Source of the DNA: Pelomonas sp047654785
GTDB lineage: Bacteria > Pseudomonadota > Gammaproteobacteria > Burkholderiales > Burkholderiaceae_C
Assembly (NCBI RefSeq): GCF_047654785.1
Contig: NZ_JASGKQ010000003.1
Location: 2,046,001-2,110,000 of the forward strand
Reading direction: 5' to 3'
Length of the DNA: 64,000 nt
Shown here: positions 16,787-24,321 of the stretch, piece by piece
Layout: each line of letters opens with the position of its first letter
Position numbering within the stretch: the first letter of the stretch is position 1
Notes under the pieces: model-generated
Seen by the model: only the letters and a program-made list of their open reading frames with translations
What the model was told of the DNA's origin: nothing
The model's database searches: none
Made by a program: the position numbers and the translations under genes

Positions 16787-17704
16787 ATGCCCACCCGCCC
16801 CATCCGCCTGCCCTCGCTGGACGCCCTGCTCGCCTTCGACGCCGTGGCGCGCGCCGGCAGCTTCGAGGCCGCGGCCGCCGAGCTGGCGCTGACGGCCAGC
16901 GCCGTCGCCAAGCGCGTGGCCGGGCTGGAGGAGCGGCTGGACCAGCCGCTGTTCCTGCGCCAGCCGCCCCGGGGCCTGGCGCTCACGCCCGCCGGGCACG
17001 AGTACCTGCCGCAGGTGCGCCAGGCGCTGGCGCTGCTGCAGGCCATGCCGCTGCACCGCCGCCCGGGCGGGCGCCGCGAGCGGCTGCGCGTGAGTTCCAC
17101 GCCCACGTTCGCGCGCCAGTTGCTCGTGCCCGCGCTGCCCGGCTTCGCGGCGGCGCACCCGCAGGTCGAGCTGGAGCTGACGCTGTCCGTGCCGCTGCTG
17201 GCCGAGGGCGACGCGGGCGCGGACCTGGAGATCCGCCACGGCGCCGTGCCGGACGACCTCGCCCCCGCCCAGGTGCTGCTGCACGACCGCCTCACGCCGC
17301 TGGCCGCGCCCGCGCTGCTGGCCCGCTTCGCCGCGCTGCGCGCGCCGGCCGACCTGCTCGCGCTGCCGCTGCTGCGCACGCCGCTGCAGCCCTGGGCGCC
17401 GTGGCTGCGCGCCGCCGGCCTGGACGGCGTGCCCGAGCCGGACGCCGGCGCCCGCCTCGTCGACCTCGGCCTGGTGCTGGCCGCAGCACTCGCCGGCCAG
17501 GGCGTCGCGCTGGCGCGGCTCAGCCTGTCCCGGCACGAACTGGCCGAGGGCCGCCTCGTGCGTCCGTTCGCGCTGGCGGTGCCGGCCGAGCGGCACTACG
17601 GGCTGGTGACGCACCGGCCCGGGCCCGCCGCCGACGCCTTCGCGGCCTGGCTGCACGCGCACTGCGCGGCGCTGGCCGCGGAAAACTCTTCCGCTGCGGC
17701 CTGA
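16787..17704 (+). CDS. LysR family transcriptional regulator
   Basis: A 305-residue LysR regulator. The N-terminal winged helix-turn-helix is at residues 8-66 (LDALLAFDAVARAGSFEAAA, then SAVAKRVAGLEERL and PLFLR), followed by the periplasmic-binding-like effector domain. The effector half (SSTPTFARQLLVPALPGF) resembles the GcvA/AmpR side of the family. The start at 16787 gives MPTRPIRLPSLDALLAF; the open frame extends upstream through non-coding sequence. It is 69 bp upstream of, and on the same strand as, the hydroxy-acid dehydrogenase gene, which is the likely target (inference). Confidence 0.9.
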   Translation: MPTRPIRLPSLDALLAFDAVARAGSFEAAAAELALTASAVAKRVAGLEERLDQPLFLRQPPRGLALTPAGHEYLPQVRQALALLQAMPLHRRPGGRRERLRVSSTPTFARQLLVPALPGFAAAHPQVELELTLSVPLLAEGDAGADLEIRHGAVPDDLAPAQVLLHDRLTPLAAPALLARFAALRAPADLLALPLLRTPLQPWAPWLRAAGLDGVPEPDAGARLVDLGLVLAAALAGQGVALARLSLSRHELAEGRLVRPFALAVPAERHYGLVTHRPGPAADAFAAWLHAHCAALAAENSSAAA

Positions 17705-17773
17705 GGTTTTTTCCGACGCGCCGGGCACGCGGCGGCCCTAGCATCGCGGCCACCCGCAACCCAGCCCGCCGCC

Positions 17774-18928
17774 ATGCCCGTCATCACCTGCATCGAAGAC
17801 CTGCGCCAGCTCGCCGAGAAACGCGTGCCGCGCATGTTCTACGACTACGCCGACTCCGGCTCCTGGACCGAGACCACCTACCGCGCCAACGAGAGCGACT
17901 TCCAGGCCATCAAGCTGCGCCAGCGCGTGGCCGTCAACATGGAAGGCCGCAGCACCGCCGTCAAGATGATCGGCCAGGACGCGAAGATGCCCGTGGCCAT
18001 CGCGCCCGTCGGCCTGACCGGCATGCAGCACGCCGACGGCGAGATCCACGCCGCGCGCGCGGCCGAGAAGTTCGGCATCCCGTTCACGCTGTCGACGATG
18101 AGCATCTGCTCCATCGAGGACATCGCCGAGCACACGTCCGCGCCCTTCTGGTTCCAGCTCTACATGATGCGCGACCGCGACGCGATGGCGCGCATGATCG
18201 GCCGCTGCAAGGCCGCCAAATGCTCCGCCCTGGTGCTGACGCTGGACCTGCAGGTCATCGGCCAGCGCCACAAGGACCTGAAGAACGGCCTCACCGCGCC
18301 GCCGCGGCCGACGCTGGCCAACCTCATCAACCTGGCCACCAAGCCGCGCTGGGTGCTGGGCATGGCGGGCACGAAGCGCCACACCTTCCGCAACCTCGTC
18401 GGCCACGTCAAGGGCGTGAGCGACATGCGCTCGCTGTCGGCCTGGACCAACGAGCAGTTCGACCCGCGCCTGTCCTGGGCCGACATCGCCTGGGTCAAGG
18501 AACAGTGGGGCGGCAAGCTGATCCTGAAAGGCATCATGGACGTCGAGGACGCCAAGCTCGCCGTGCAGGCCGGCGCCGACGCCATCGTCGTCAGCAACCA
18601 CGGTGGCCGGCAGCTGGACGGCGCGCCCAGCAGCATCCACGCGCTGCCGGCCATCGCCGCCGAGGTGGGCAGCCGGACCGAGGTCTGGATGGACGGCGGC
18701 ATCCGCTCCGGCCAGGACGTGCTGAAGGCCTGGGCGCTGGGCGCCCGCGGCACGATGATCGGCCGCGCGATGGCCTACGGCCTGGGCGCGATGGGCGAGG
18801 CCGGCGTCACGAAGGCGCTGCAGATCATCCACAAGGAACTCGACGTCAGCATGGCCTTCTGCGGCCACACGCAGCTGACGAACGTGACGCGGGACATCCT
18901 GGTGCCGGGCAGCTACCCGGCGGCCTGA
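17774..18928 (+). CDS. FMN-dependent alpha-hydroxy-acid dehydrogenase (LldD-like)
   Basis: A 384-residue member of the L-lactate dehydrogenase/glycolate oxidase family, using FMN to oxidise 2-hydroxy acids. Key parts are RMFYDYADSGSWTE at the N-terminus, APVGLTGMQHADGE, FWFQLYMMRDR, and the active-site stretch VVSNHGGRQLDGAPSS with the catalytic His, then WMDGGIRSGQDVLKAWALGA. No membrane-anchoring segment is apparent beyond the usual insertion at residues 180-220. Substrate is not determinable from sequence; L-lactate or a related acid is likely. The upstream LysR gene may control it. Confidence 0.9.
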   Translation: MPVITCIEDLRQLAEKRVPRMFYDYADSGSWTETTYRANESDFQAIKLRQRVAVNMEGRSTAVKMIGQDAKMPVAIAPVGLTGMQHADGEIHAARAAEKFGIPFTLSTMSICSIEDIAEHTSAPFWFQLYMMRDRDAMARMIGRCKAAKCSALVLTLDLQVIGQRHKDLKNGLTAPPRPTLANLINLATKPRWVLGMAGTKRHTFRNLVGHVKGVSDMRSLSAWTNEQFDPRLSWADIAWVKEQWGGKLILKGIMDVEDAKLAVQAGADAIVVSNHGGRQLDGAPSSIHALPAIAAEVGSRTEVWMDGGIRSGQDVLKAWALGARGTMIGRAMAYGLGAMGEAGVTKALQIIHKELDVSMAFCGHTQLTNVTRDILVPGSYPAA

Positions 18929-19230
18929 GACGCCGGCCCGCAGCCGCGCGGCTCAAGCGGCGCGGGGTGGCCCGCCACGGGTTCTGCGCGCCGTGGTTCT
19001 CCTCCCCCGAGGGCGCGCCGATCCTGCGGCTTGATGAGGCGAAGTCGATGGCGACGCGCCTTCACCTCAATCTTGTGGACTGTTTCGGGGCGGCTTCCCT
19101 CCGCTTGCGGATGGCATCGCACGGCGCCCGGGCACACGATGCGGCCGCGCCGAGAGCGAGTCCTCCGGCGCGGTTCCGCCAGGGAGATCGCCCTGCCCGG
19201 GACCCGAATCGACTCGCGGGAGACAGTCCC
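18929..19230. other. Intergenic region upstream of the protease trio
   Basis: 302 bp with no gene that I can support. It holds short GC-rich inverted segments (for example CCGCCACGGG with CCGTGG) and a slightly less GC-rich stretch around 19060-19085 (ATCTTGTGGACTGTTTC) where a promoter could lie. No convincing -35/-10 pair. A GGGAGA ribosome binding site precedes the 19231 ATG. Confidence 0.4.
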
Positions 19231-20334
19231 ATGGCACTCGAGAAAATGGATGCGGCCGCCCTGCAAAGCGCGGTGGCCCAGGCAGGCGAAGCCTGGCAGG
19301 CGGGCGTGACGAGCGTGTCCGAACTGCCGGACCAGGATAAGCGGCTGCGCCTCGGCGCCACGCCGCCGGGTGGCGAAGCCGAATTGCTGGACCGCGAACG
19401 CGCCGCGGCAGCCAACCGCGACGCGGCGATGGCCTTGTCCGCCGAGGGCGCCCCGGCGTCCTACGACCTGCGCAACGTGGGCGGCAAGAACTTCATCACC
19501 CCGGTGAAGGACCAGGGCGGCTGCGGCTCCTGCGTCGCGTTCGGCAGCGCCGCCGCGGTGGAAGGCACGTTCCGCGTGCAGCGCGACGACGCCAGCCTGG
19601 CGGTGGATCTCTCCGAGGCCCACCTGTTCTACTGCATCGCGCGGGCCCAGGGCCGCAACTGCAACAACGGCTGGTGGTGCGACAAGGGGCTGGACGCGTT
19701 CAAGACGGATGGCGTCGCGGACGAGGCCTGCTACCCCTACACCGCCGCGGACCAGAACTGCAGCAACCGCTGTGCCGACTGGCAGAACCGCCTGACCAAG
19801 ATCAGCAACTGGCACCCGATCAACACGGCGGCCGAGATGAAGACCTGGCTGTCGACGCGCGGCCCGCTGTCCGCCGCCTTCACGGTCTACAACGATTTCT
19901 TCTCGTACAAGAGCGGGGTCTACAAGCACGTCAGCGGCGCGGCGGCAGGCGGCCATTGCGTCTGCGTCGTCGGCTACAACGACGCGGGGGGCTACTGGAT
20001 CTGCAAGAACAGCTGGGGCACCAACTGGGGCGCGCAGGGCTTCTTCAACATCGCCTACGGCCAGTGCGGCATCGACGCGCAGATGTGGGCCGTGGACGGC
20101 GTGATCGAGACCGGCTGGCTCAACGGCCGCAAGGTGCTCGGCCTGTGGAGCATCGACCAGAACCGCAACGCCTGGGTCTACCTCGACGGCAACATCGGCT
20201 GGAGGCGCATCGCCTTCGACAACGACAACATCTTCATCGACCTGCTGACCCTCTTGTCCAGCGCCAAGCTGACGAAGAGCCTGGTGAACGTCTACCAGGA
20301 AGGCGGCGTCATCAAGCAGGCCTACGTGTTCTGA
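19231..20334 (+). CDS. Papain-like (C1 family) cysteine protease with C-terminal accessory domain
   Basis: A 367-residue C1A peptidase. Residues 1-76 are an Ala/Gln/Glu-rich propeptide-like region with WQAGVTSVSEL; no signal peptide is visible. The catalytic domain starts at YDLRN; the oxyanion Gln95 and nucleophile Cys101 lie in DQGGCGSCVAFGS, the His is His242 (AGGHCVCVVGYN) and the Asn is Asn260 (CKNSWGTNWG). Disulfide-type cysteines (NCNNGWWCD, NCSNRC) are conserved in style. Residues 305-367 (from LWSIDQNRNAWV) form an extra domain that recurs in the next protein. It is followed 14 bp later by that gene and then by a chagasin-type inhibitor gene, so this is probably one operon. Because the triad is intact, the enzyme should be active. 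Confidence 0.92.
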   Translation: MALEKMDAAALQSAVAQAGEAWQAGVTSVSELPDQDKRLRLGATPPGGEAELLDRERAAAANRDAAMALSAEGAPASYDLRNVGGKNFITPVKDQGGCGSCVAFGSAAAVEGTFRVQRDDASLAVDLSEAHLFYCIARAQGRNCNNGWWCDKGLDAFKTDGVADEACYPYTAADQNCSNRCADWQNRLTKISNWHPINTAAEMKTWLSTRGPLSAAFTVYNDFFSYKSGVYKHVSGAAAGGHCVCVVGYNDAGGYWICKNSWGTNWGAQGFFNIAYGQCGIDAQMWAVDGVIETGWLNGRKVLGLWSIDQNRNAWVYLDGNIGWRRIAFDNDNIFIDLLTLLSSAKLTKSLVNVYQEGGVIKQAYVF

Positions 20335-20348
20335 ACGGGAGGTTCACC

Positions 20349-20813
20349 ATGAGCAACGACTGCGGATGCGGCAGCAAGAAGGCGGCGGGCAATGCCGGCA
20401 TGCCGATGCGCGACCCCTCCAACCTCCAGACCACCACCGAAGGAAGCGCCATGAGCGACCAAGCCCCCTCCCTGACCCCGCCCCAGGCCGACGACACCAG
20501 CGACAGCGCGGGCAGCGGCGCGGCGGACGGCGCGCCCACGCTGACGCCCGACTCGCTGAACGCCTCGGGCGACGGCGACGGCGGCATCACCGCCTGGAAC
20601 AACGACAAGCGCGTCACCGCGCTGTGGTCCATGAACCAGAACCGCAACGCCTGGGTCCATGTCAACGGCGTCGGCTGGAAGAAGCTGGCCAACAACTCGG
20701 ACAGCGCGGTCATGGCCCTCACCCTGCTCGGCGCCCACGCCAAGCAGGCACAGGCGCCGTACAACTACCGCGACGAAGCGGACGGCATGATCCACGAAGC
20801 CTACGTCTGGTAG
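20349..20813 (+). CDS. Small protein sharing the C-terminal domain of the adjacent protease
   Basis: A 154-residue protein of unknown function. It opens with a Cys-rich stretch (SNDCGCGSKK), has an acidic Ser/Asp/Pro-rich middle, and ends (residues 92-154) with a 63-residue domain matching the protease C-terminus: LWSxxQNRNAWV, GWxx, LTLL, and AYV plus an aromatic last residue. Two in-frame starts each have a ribosome binding site: 20349 (GGGAGG upstream) and 20451 (AAGGA upstream), the latter giving a 120-residue form without the Cys motif. No signal peptide or membrane segment. Sits between protease and inhibitor genes with gaps of 14 and 6 bp. Could be a substrate decoy, a targeting partner or a second secreted product; none can be chosen from sequence. 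Confidence 0.8.
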   Translation: MSNDCGCGSKKAAGNAGMPMRDPSNLQTTTEGSAMSDQAPSLTPPQADDTSDSAGSGAADGAPTLTPDSLNASGDGDGGITAWNNDKRVTALWSMNQNRNAWVHVNGVGWKKLANNSDSAVMALTLLGAHAKQAQAPYNYRDEADGMIHEAYVW

Positions 20814-20819
20814 CCCGCC

Positions 20820-21134
20820 ATGGCCGAGCATCTGCTGACCCAGGCGCAGCACGGCGGCGCCCTGCGCGCCACCGTCGGCGACGACGTGCTGCTGCGGCTG
20901 CCCGAGAACCCGACGACGGGCTACCGCTGGGAATTGGCCGTGCCGCCCGGCCTGAGCCTGCTGGCGGATGAGCAGGTGCCCGCGGGCAGCGCCCCCGGCG
21001 GCGGCGGCGAGCGCGTGCTGCGCCTGCGCGCCATCGCGCCGGGGTGCCACGCGGTCAACGCGGCGCTGCGCCGCGCCTGGGCGCCGGACGACACACCGCC
21101 ATCCAGCTTCTCGGCGACGCTGGAAGTCACCTAG
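20820..21134 (+). CDS. Chagasin-type cysteine protease inhibitor (I42 family)
   Basis: A 104-residue protein with the three loops that chagasins insert into papain-like active sites: NPTTGYRW (loop L2), a Gly-rich loop GSAPGGGGER (L4) and RAWAPDD (L6, in place of the usual RPW). The length fits the family (about 110 residues). No signal peptide is present, whereas many bacterial relatives are secreted. It is the third gene of the unit, 6 bp after the small domain protein, so production is tied to the upstream protease. The natural reading is that it restrains that protease inside the producing cell (inference). Confidence 0.85.
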   Translation: MAEHLLTQAQHGGALRATVGDDVLLRLPENPTTGYRWELAVPPGLSLLADEQVPAGSAPGGGGERVLRLRAIAPGCHAVNAALRRAWAPDDTPPSSFSATLEVT

Positions 21135-21164
21135 CGGGACGGCGGGAGGGGCTGCGCGCGCCGC

Positions 21165-21494
21165 TCACGCCGCCGCGCGCGGCCCAAACATGATGACCGC
21201 CATGCCGGCCAGGCAGAGCGCCACGCCGAGCCAATCGGTCAGCGTCGGCTTCACCCCGTCCACCAACATCAGCCAGACGATGGCCACGCCGATGTAGACG
21301 CCGCCGTAGGCCGCGTAGACGCGCCCGGCCGCCGTCGGGTGCAGCGACAGCAGCCACGCGAACAGCGCCAGGCTGGCCGCGCCCGGCAGCAGCAGCCAGG
21401 CCGGGCCGCCCTGGCGCAGCCACAGCCAGGGCAGGTAGCAGCCGACGATCTCGGCCAGCGCGGTGGCGATGAACAAGCCCAGGGTCTTGAGCAT
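21165..21494 (-). CDS. YnfA family membrane protein
   Basis: A 109-residue UPF0060/YnfA protein with four predicted transmembrane helices: TLGLFIATALAEIVGCYLPW, WLLLPGAASLALFAWLLSL, a third around AYGGVYIGVAIVWLMLV, and WLGVALCLAGMAVIMFG. It ends FGPRAAA. It resembles small multidrug resistance transporters in size and topology, but transport is not proven for the family. ATG at 21494. It converges with the inhibitor gene and lies 8 bp after the DUF1566 gene on the same strand. Confidence 0.92.
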   Translation of the reverse strand: MLKTLGLFIATALAEIVGCYLPWLWLRQGGPAWLLLPGAASLALFAWLLSLHPTAAGRVYAAYGGVYIGVAIVWLMLVDGVKPTLTDWLGVALCLAGMAVIMFGPRAAA

Positions 21495-21502
21495 GGCGGC
21501 GC

Positions 21503-22057
21503 TCACTCCACGCGCAGCAGCCGCAGCGGCAGCCGTTCGCGGCGCGGCAGGTCGCCGCGCGCCTCGCCGCTGCGCGGGTCCACCGCCCAGCCGGTCTGCA
21601 GCACCAGCCGGTCGCTGCGCGCGCCGGTGCTGCCGCGCTGCACGTTGCCGTAGGCGTAGGGGTTCACCGCCTCGCTGTCGATGCGCACGGTGCTGGTCCA
21701 GTACCAGCCCGCCGGGGCGGCCGGCGCCAGCGCGGCCGGCTGCGGCGCGCGCGCCAGCCGCTCGCCGAACTGGCGCAGCTCCTGCACGCGCGGCACGCGC
21801 CAGGTCCGCCCCTGCGCCTGGCTGCGCGCGCGGGCCATCGCCAGCGCCTCGGCGTGCGTGAACAGCGCCGGCCGGCCCAGGCAGCCGCGGCCGTCCCACT
21901 GCATGCCTTCGACGCAGCGCGCCCAGGCGTGGCCGCTGGCGGCGTCCAGCAGCTCCTGGCCGTCGGCGCTGGGCGCGAGCGCCGGAGCGGGGGTGGCGGA
22001 CGCGGCGGCCGAGGCCAGCGCGGCGGTGACGAGGGCAAGGAGGGCAAAGGGTCGCAT
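21503..22057 (-). CDS. Secreted DUF1566 domain protein
   Basis: A 184-residue protein with a signal peptide (RPFALLALVTAALASAAASA) and a DUF1566/Lcl-C-like domain: WARCVEGMQWDGRGC, then THAEALAMA and WRVPRVQELRQF, then WYWTSTV and PYAYGN. These are the usual landmarks of the domain, whose function is unknown. An ATG three codons upstream (22066) is also possible. It lies between the lipoprotein gene and ynfA on the minus strand. Confidence 0.75.
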   Translation of the reverse strand: MRPFALLALVTAALASAAASATPAPALAPSADGQELLDAASGHAWARCVEGMQWDGRGCLGRPALFTHAEALAMARARSQAQGRTWRVPRVQELRQFGERLARAPQPAALAPAAPAGWYWTSTVRIDSEAVNPYAYGNVQRGSTGARSDRLVLQTGWAVDPRSGEARGDLPRRERLPLRLLRVE

Positions 22058-22083
22058 GGCGCCCATGCTGCCAGAACGCGCGC

Positions 22084-23430
22084 TCAGCGCCCCGCCGCCG
22101 TCACCAGCGCCTGCGCCTCGGCCGGCGTGACCTCGCCATCGCCCGGCAGCTCGACGACGACCAGGTAGCCGGCCAGGTCGGCCCGCGCGCCCGCGGCGGC
22201 ATAGGCCTGGGCCAGCGCCAGATGGCGGCTGGCGAGCAGGCGACCGGTGGCCGGGTCCCAGTCCTCGCCGGACACCAGGCAGCCCTGCTGCGGCGTGCCG
22301 GGGAAATAGGCCGCGCCGGCGTGGTAGGCGGGGTTGATGGTGCTGCCGTGGATGAGCAGCTCGTCGCGCCCGGCGCGGCCGGCCAGCCAGGCTTCCTTGA
22401 ACGGCGCCCAGGCGCGCCAGCGCGGCGACAGGTAGCTGTCGTACAGCGCCTCGCTCCAGGCAGCGGCGCCGGTGGCGTCCACGTGCTCGAACTCGGCGGG
22501 CGTGGCCTCGATCGGCAGCTTGCTGTGCAGATAGGGCGTGGGGCCGATGTCGGGGTTGCGGGCCGTGCCGGCGCCGACGATGGTGAACAGGCCCTGCGGC
22601 GTGTTGCCGTTGGTGAGGGTGCCGGGCAGGCCGCTGCGCGCGAGCGCGAGCTGCGGCGACGTGAACAGCCGGCCGGCCGCGTCGCGCACGAAGCGGCCGT
22701 CGGCGCCGCGCACCAGCGCCAGGCCCATGCGCTGGCGGCCGGGGCGCTGCAGGCTGTAGATGACCGGGAAGCCCGGGCGCAGCGGCGCGGCCAGCAGCTC
22801 GGCCAGCGGCGGCGGCGCGGCGGCCGGCGGCGGCTGCAGGCGCTGCATCAGCGCGAGCAGCCGCGCGTCGTCGGCCCAGCCCGGGAACTGCGCCGGCACG
22901 AGCGCGGCCAACCGCGGCGCGGCGCCGGGGTCGGCCTGCAGCAGCGTGTAGGCGGCGATCGCGAAGGGCTTGCTGGCGCCGAGCTGCGGCAGCAGCGGCC
23001 ACAGCAGCGGCGCGGCCTCGGCGGGGTAGAGCGTGTGCGCGGCGGTGAGCAGCGCGCGCTGCGTCTCGGCGTCGCGCGTGCCCAGCGTGGGCAGCGCCGC
23101 CAGCAGCAGCGGCCGCGCGGCGTCCGCCTCGGCGTTGTAGTGGGCCACGGCGTCGAACAGCGCCGGCAGCGCCGCGTCGCGCGCGGGGCCGGGTGGCAGC
23201 GCCAGCACCGCGCGGATGCCGGCCAGCGCCTGCTCGCGCTGCGCCCGCTCGCCGGCCGTGGACGTGGCGGGCCAGCTGAGGTCCCCCGGCTGCAGCGCCA
23301 GCAAGTCGGCGGCGGTCGGGCGCGGCGCGGCCTGCTCGGCGCCGGGCGGGCGCGGCGCCAGCGGCGCGCAGGCCGCCAGCGCCAGGGCCGCGGCCAGGCA
23401 GGCGGTGAGGGTGGCGAGCCGGCGCGTCAT
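22084..23430 (-). CDS. Lipoprotein with L,D-transpeptidase (YkuD)-like C-terminus
   Basis: A 448-residue lipoprotein: signal ending LALAAC (Cys about 21). Residues 40-220 are an Ala/Leu-rich helical region. The C-terminal half has YkuD-like features: TPQGLFTIVGAG, then ELLIHGSTINP and TPQQGCLVSGE, where His and Cys in HG...GCL would be the catalytic pair of an L,D-transpeptidase. The match is partial, since the usual Ser/Thr-x-Gly-Cys motif reads Gln-Gln-Gly-Cys-Leu, so the enzymatic role is inferred. The start overlaps the stop of the LysR gene by 4 bases. Confidence 0.7.
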   Translation of the reverse strand: MTRRLATLTACLAAALALAACAPLAPRPPGAEQAAPRPTAADLLALQPGDLSWPATSTAGERAQREQALAGIRAVLALPPGPARDAALPALFDAVAHYNAEADAARPLLLAALPTLGTRDAETQRALLTAAHTLYPAEAAPLLWPLLPQLGASKPFAIAAYTLLQADPGAAPRLAALVPAQFPGWADDARLLALMQRLQPPPAAAPPPLAELLAAPLRPGFPVIYSLQRPGRQRMGLALVRGADGRFVRDAAGRLFTSPQLALARSGLPGTLTNGNTPQGLFTIVGAGTARNPDIGPTPYLHSKLPIEATPAEFEHVDATGAAAWSEALYDSYLSPRWRAWAPFKEAWLAGRAGRDELLIHGSTINPAYHAGAAYFPGTPQQGCLVSGEDWDPATGRLLASRHLALAQAYAAAGARADLAGYLVVVELPGDGEVTPAEAQALVTAAGR

Positions 23431-24308
23431 GCCCGCAGCGCCTCCACCAGCAGTTCCAGGGCCGGCGGCTTGCGGCGGTTGGGGTAGTAGAGATGGTAGG
23501 CCTCGTAGGTGTGGCGCCAGTCGCGCAGCACCTCGACGAGGGCGCCGGACTCGATGTGCGGGCGCACCAGCGCCTCGGGCACGTGGGCCAGGCCCAGGCC
23601 GGCCCGCGCCGCCTCGACGATCTGCAACAGGCTGTTGAGCACCAGCTGCCCGTCCACCTTGAGCCGCTGCTCCTGCCCGCCCTTGCGGAAGGTCCAGCCG
23701 TACAGGCCCTGCGCCGGCAGGCGCAGGTTGATGCAGTCGTGCTCGATGAGCTGCTCCGGCAGCCGGGGCCGGCCGCGGCGCTCGAAGTAGGCCGGCGCGC
23801 CGACGACGGCCATCGGCATGTCCGGCCCGATGCGCACCGCGATCATGTCCTTGGAGACCAGGCCGCCGCGGCGCACGCCGGCGTCGTAGCGCTGGCCGAC
23901 GATGTCGGTCAAGCCGTAGTCGGTGGTGATCTCGACCTTGATGTCCGGGTAGGCGGCCAGGAAGGCCGGCAGCGCCGGCCACAGCACGGCGTGGACGGCG
24001 TACTCGTCCGCCGAGATGCGCAGCGTGCCGGCCGGGCGGCGGCGCAGCGCGCTCATCTGCGCCAGGCCCTGGCGGATTTCCTCCATCGCCGGGCCCACCA
24101 GCGCCAGCAGGCGCTCGCCGGCCTCGGTCAGCGAGACCCGGCGCGTGGTGCGCACGAACAGCGGCATGTCCATGCGCTCCTCCAGCCCGCGGATGGTCTG
24201 GCTCAGCGCCGACTGCGACACGCCCAGCCGCGCCGCGGCGCGGGTGAAGCTGTGCGCCTCGGACACCGCCAGGAAGGCCTGGAGGTCGCGCAGGTTGTCG
24301 CCGGCCAT
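23427..24308 (-). CDS. LysR family transcriptional regulator
   Basis: A 293-residue LysR regulator with helix-turn-helix at residues 6-64 (LQAFLAVSEAHSFTRAA, SQSALSQTIRGLEER, PLFVRTTRRVSLT) and an effector domain starting LRISADEYAVH. The ending LEVLRDW...YYPNRRKPPALELLVEAL is typical of the PgrR/YhjC-like subgroup. It is in a same-strand run: S46 peptidase is downstream-neighbouring at its 5' side, and its 3' end overlaps the lipoprotein gene (ATGA). Regulated target unknown. Confidence 0.9.
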   Translation of the reverse strand: MAGDNLRDLQAFLAVSEAHSFTRAAARLGVSQSALSQTIRGLEERMDMPLFVRTTRRVSLTEAGERLLALVGPAMEEIRQGLAQMSALRRRPAGTLRISADEYAVHAVLWPALPAFLAAYPDIKVEITTDYGLTDIVGQRYDAGVRRGGLVSKDMIAVRIGPDMPMAVVGAPAYFERRGRPRLPEQLIEHDCINLRLPAQGLYGWTFRKGGQEQRLKVDGQLVLNSLLQIVEAARAGLGLAHVPEALVRPHIESGALVEVLRDWRHTYEAYHLYYPNRRKPPALELLVEALRA

Positions 24309-24321
24309 GCGCGGCCGGGCC

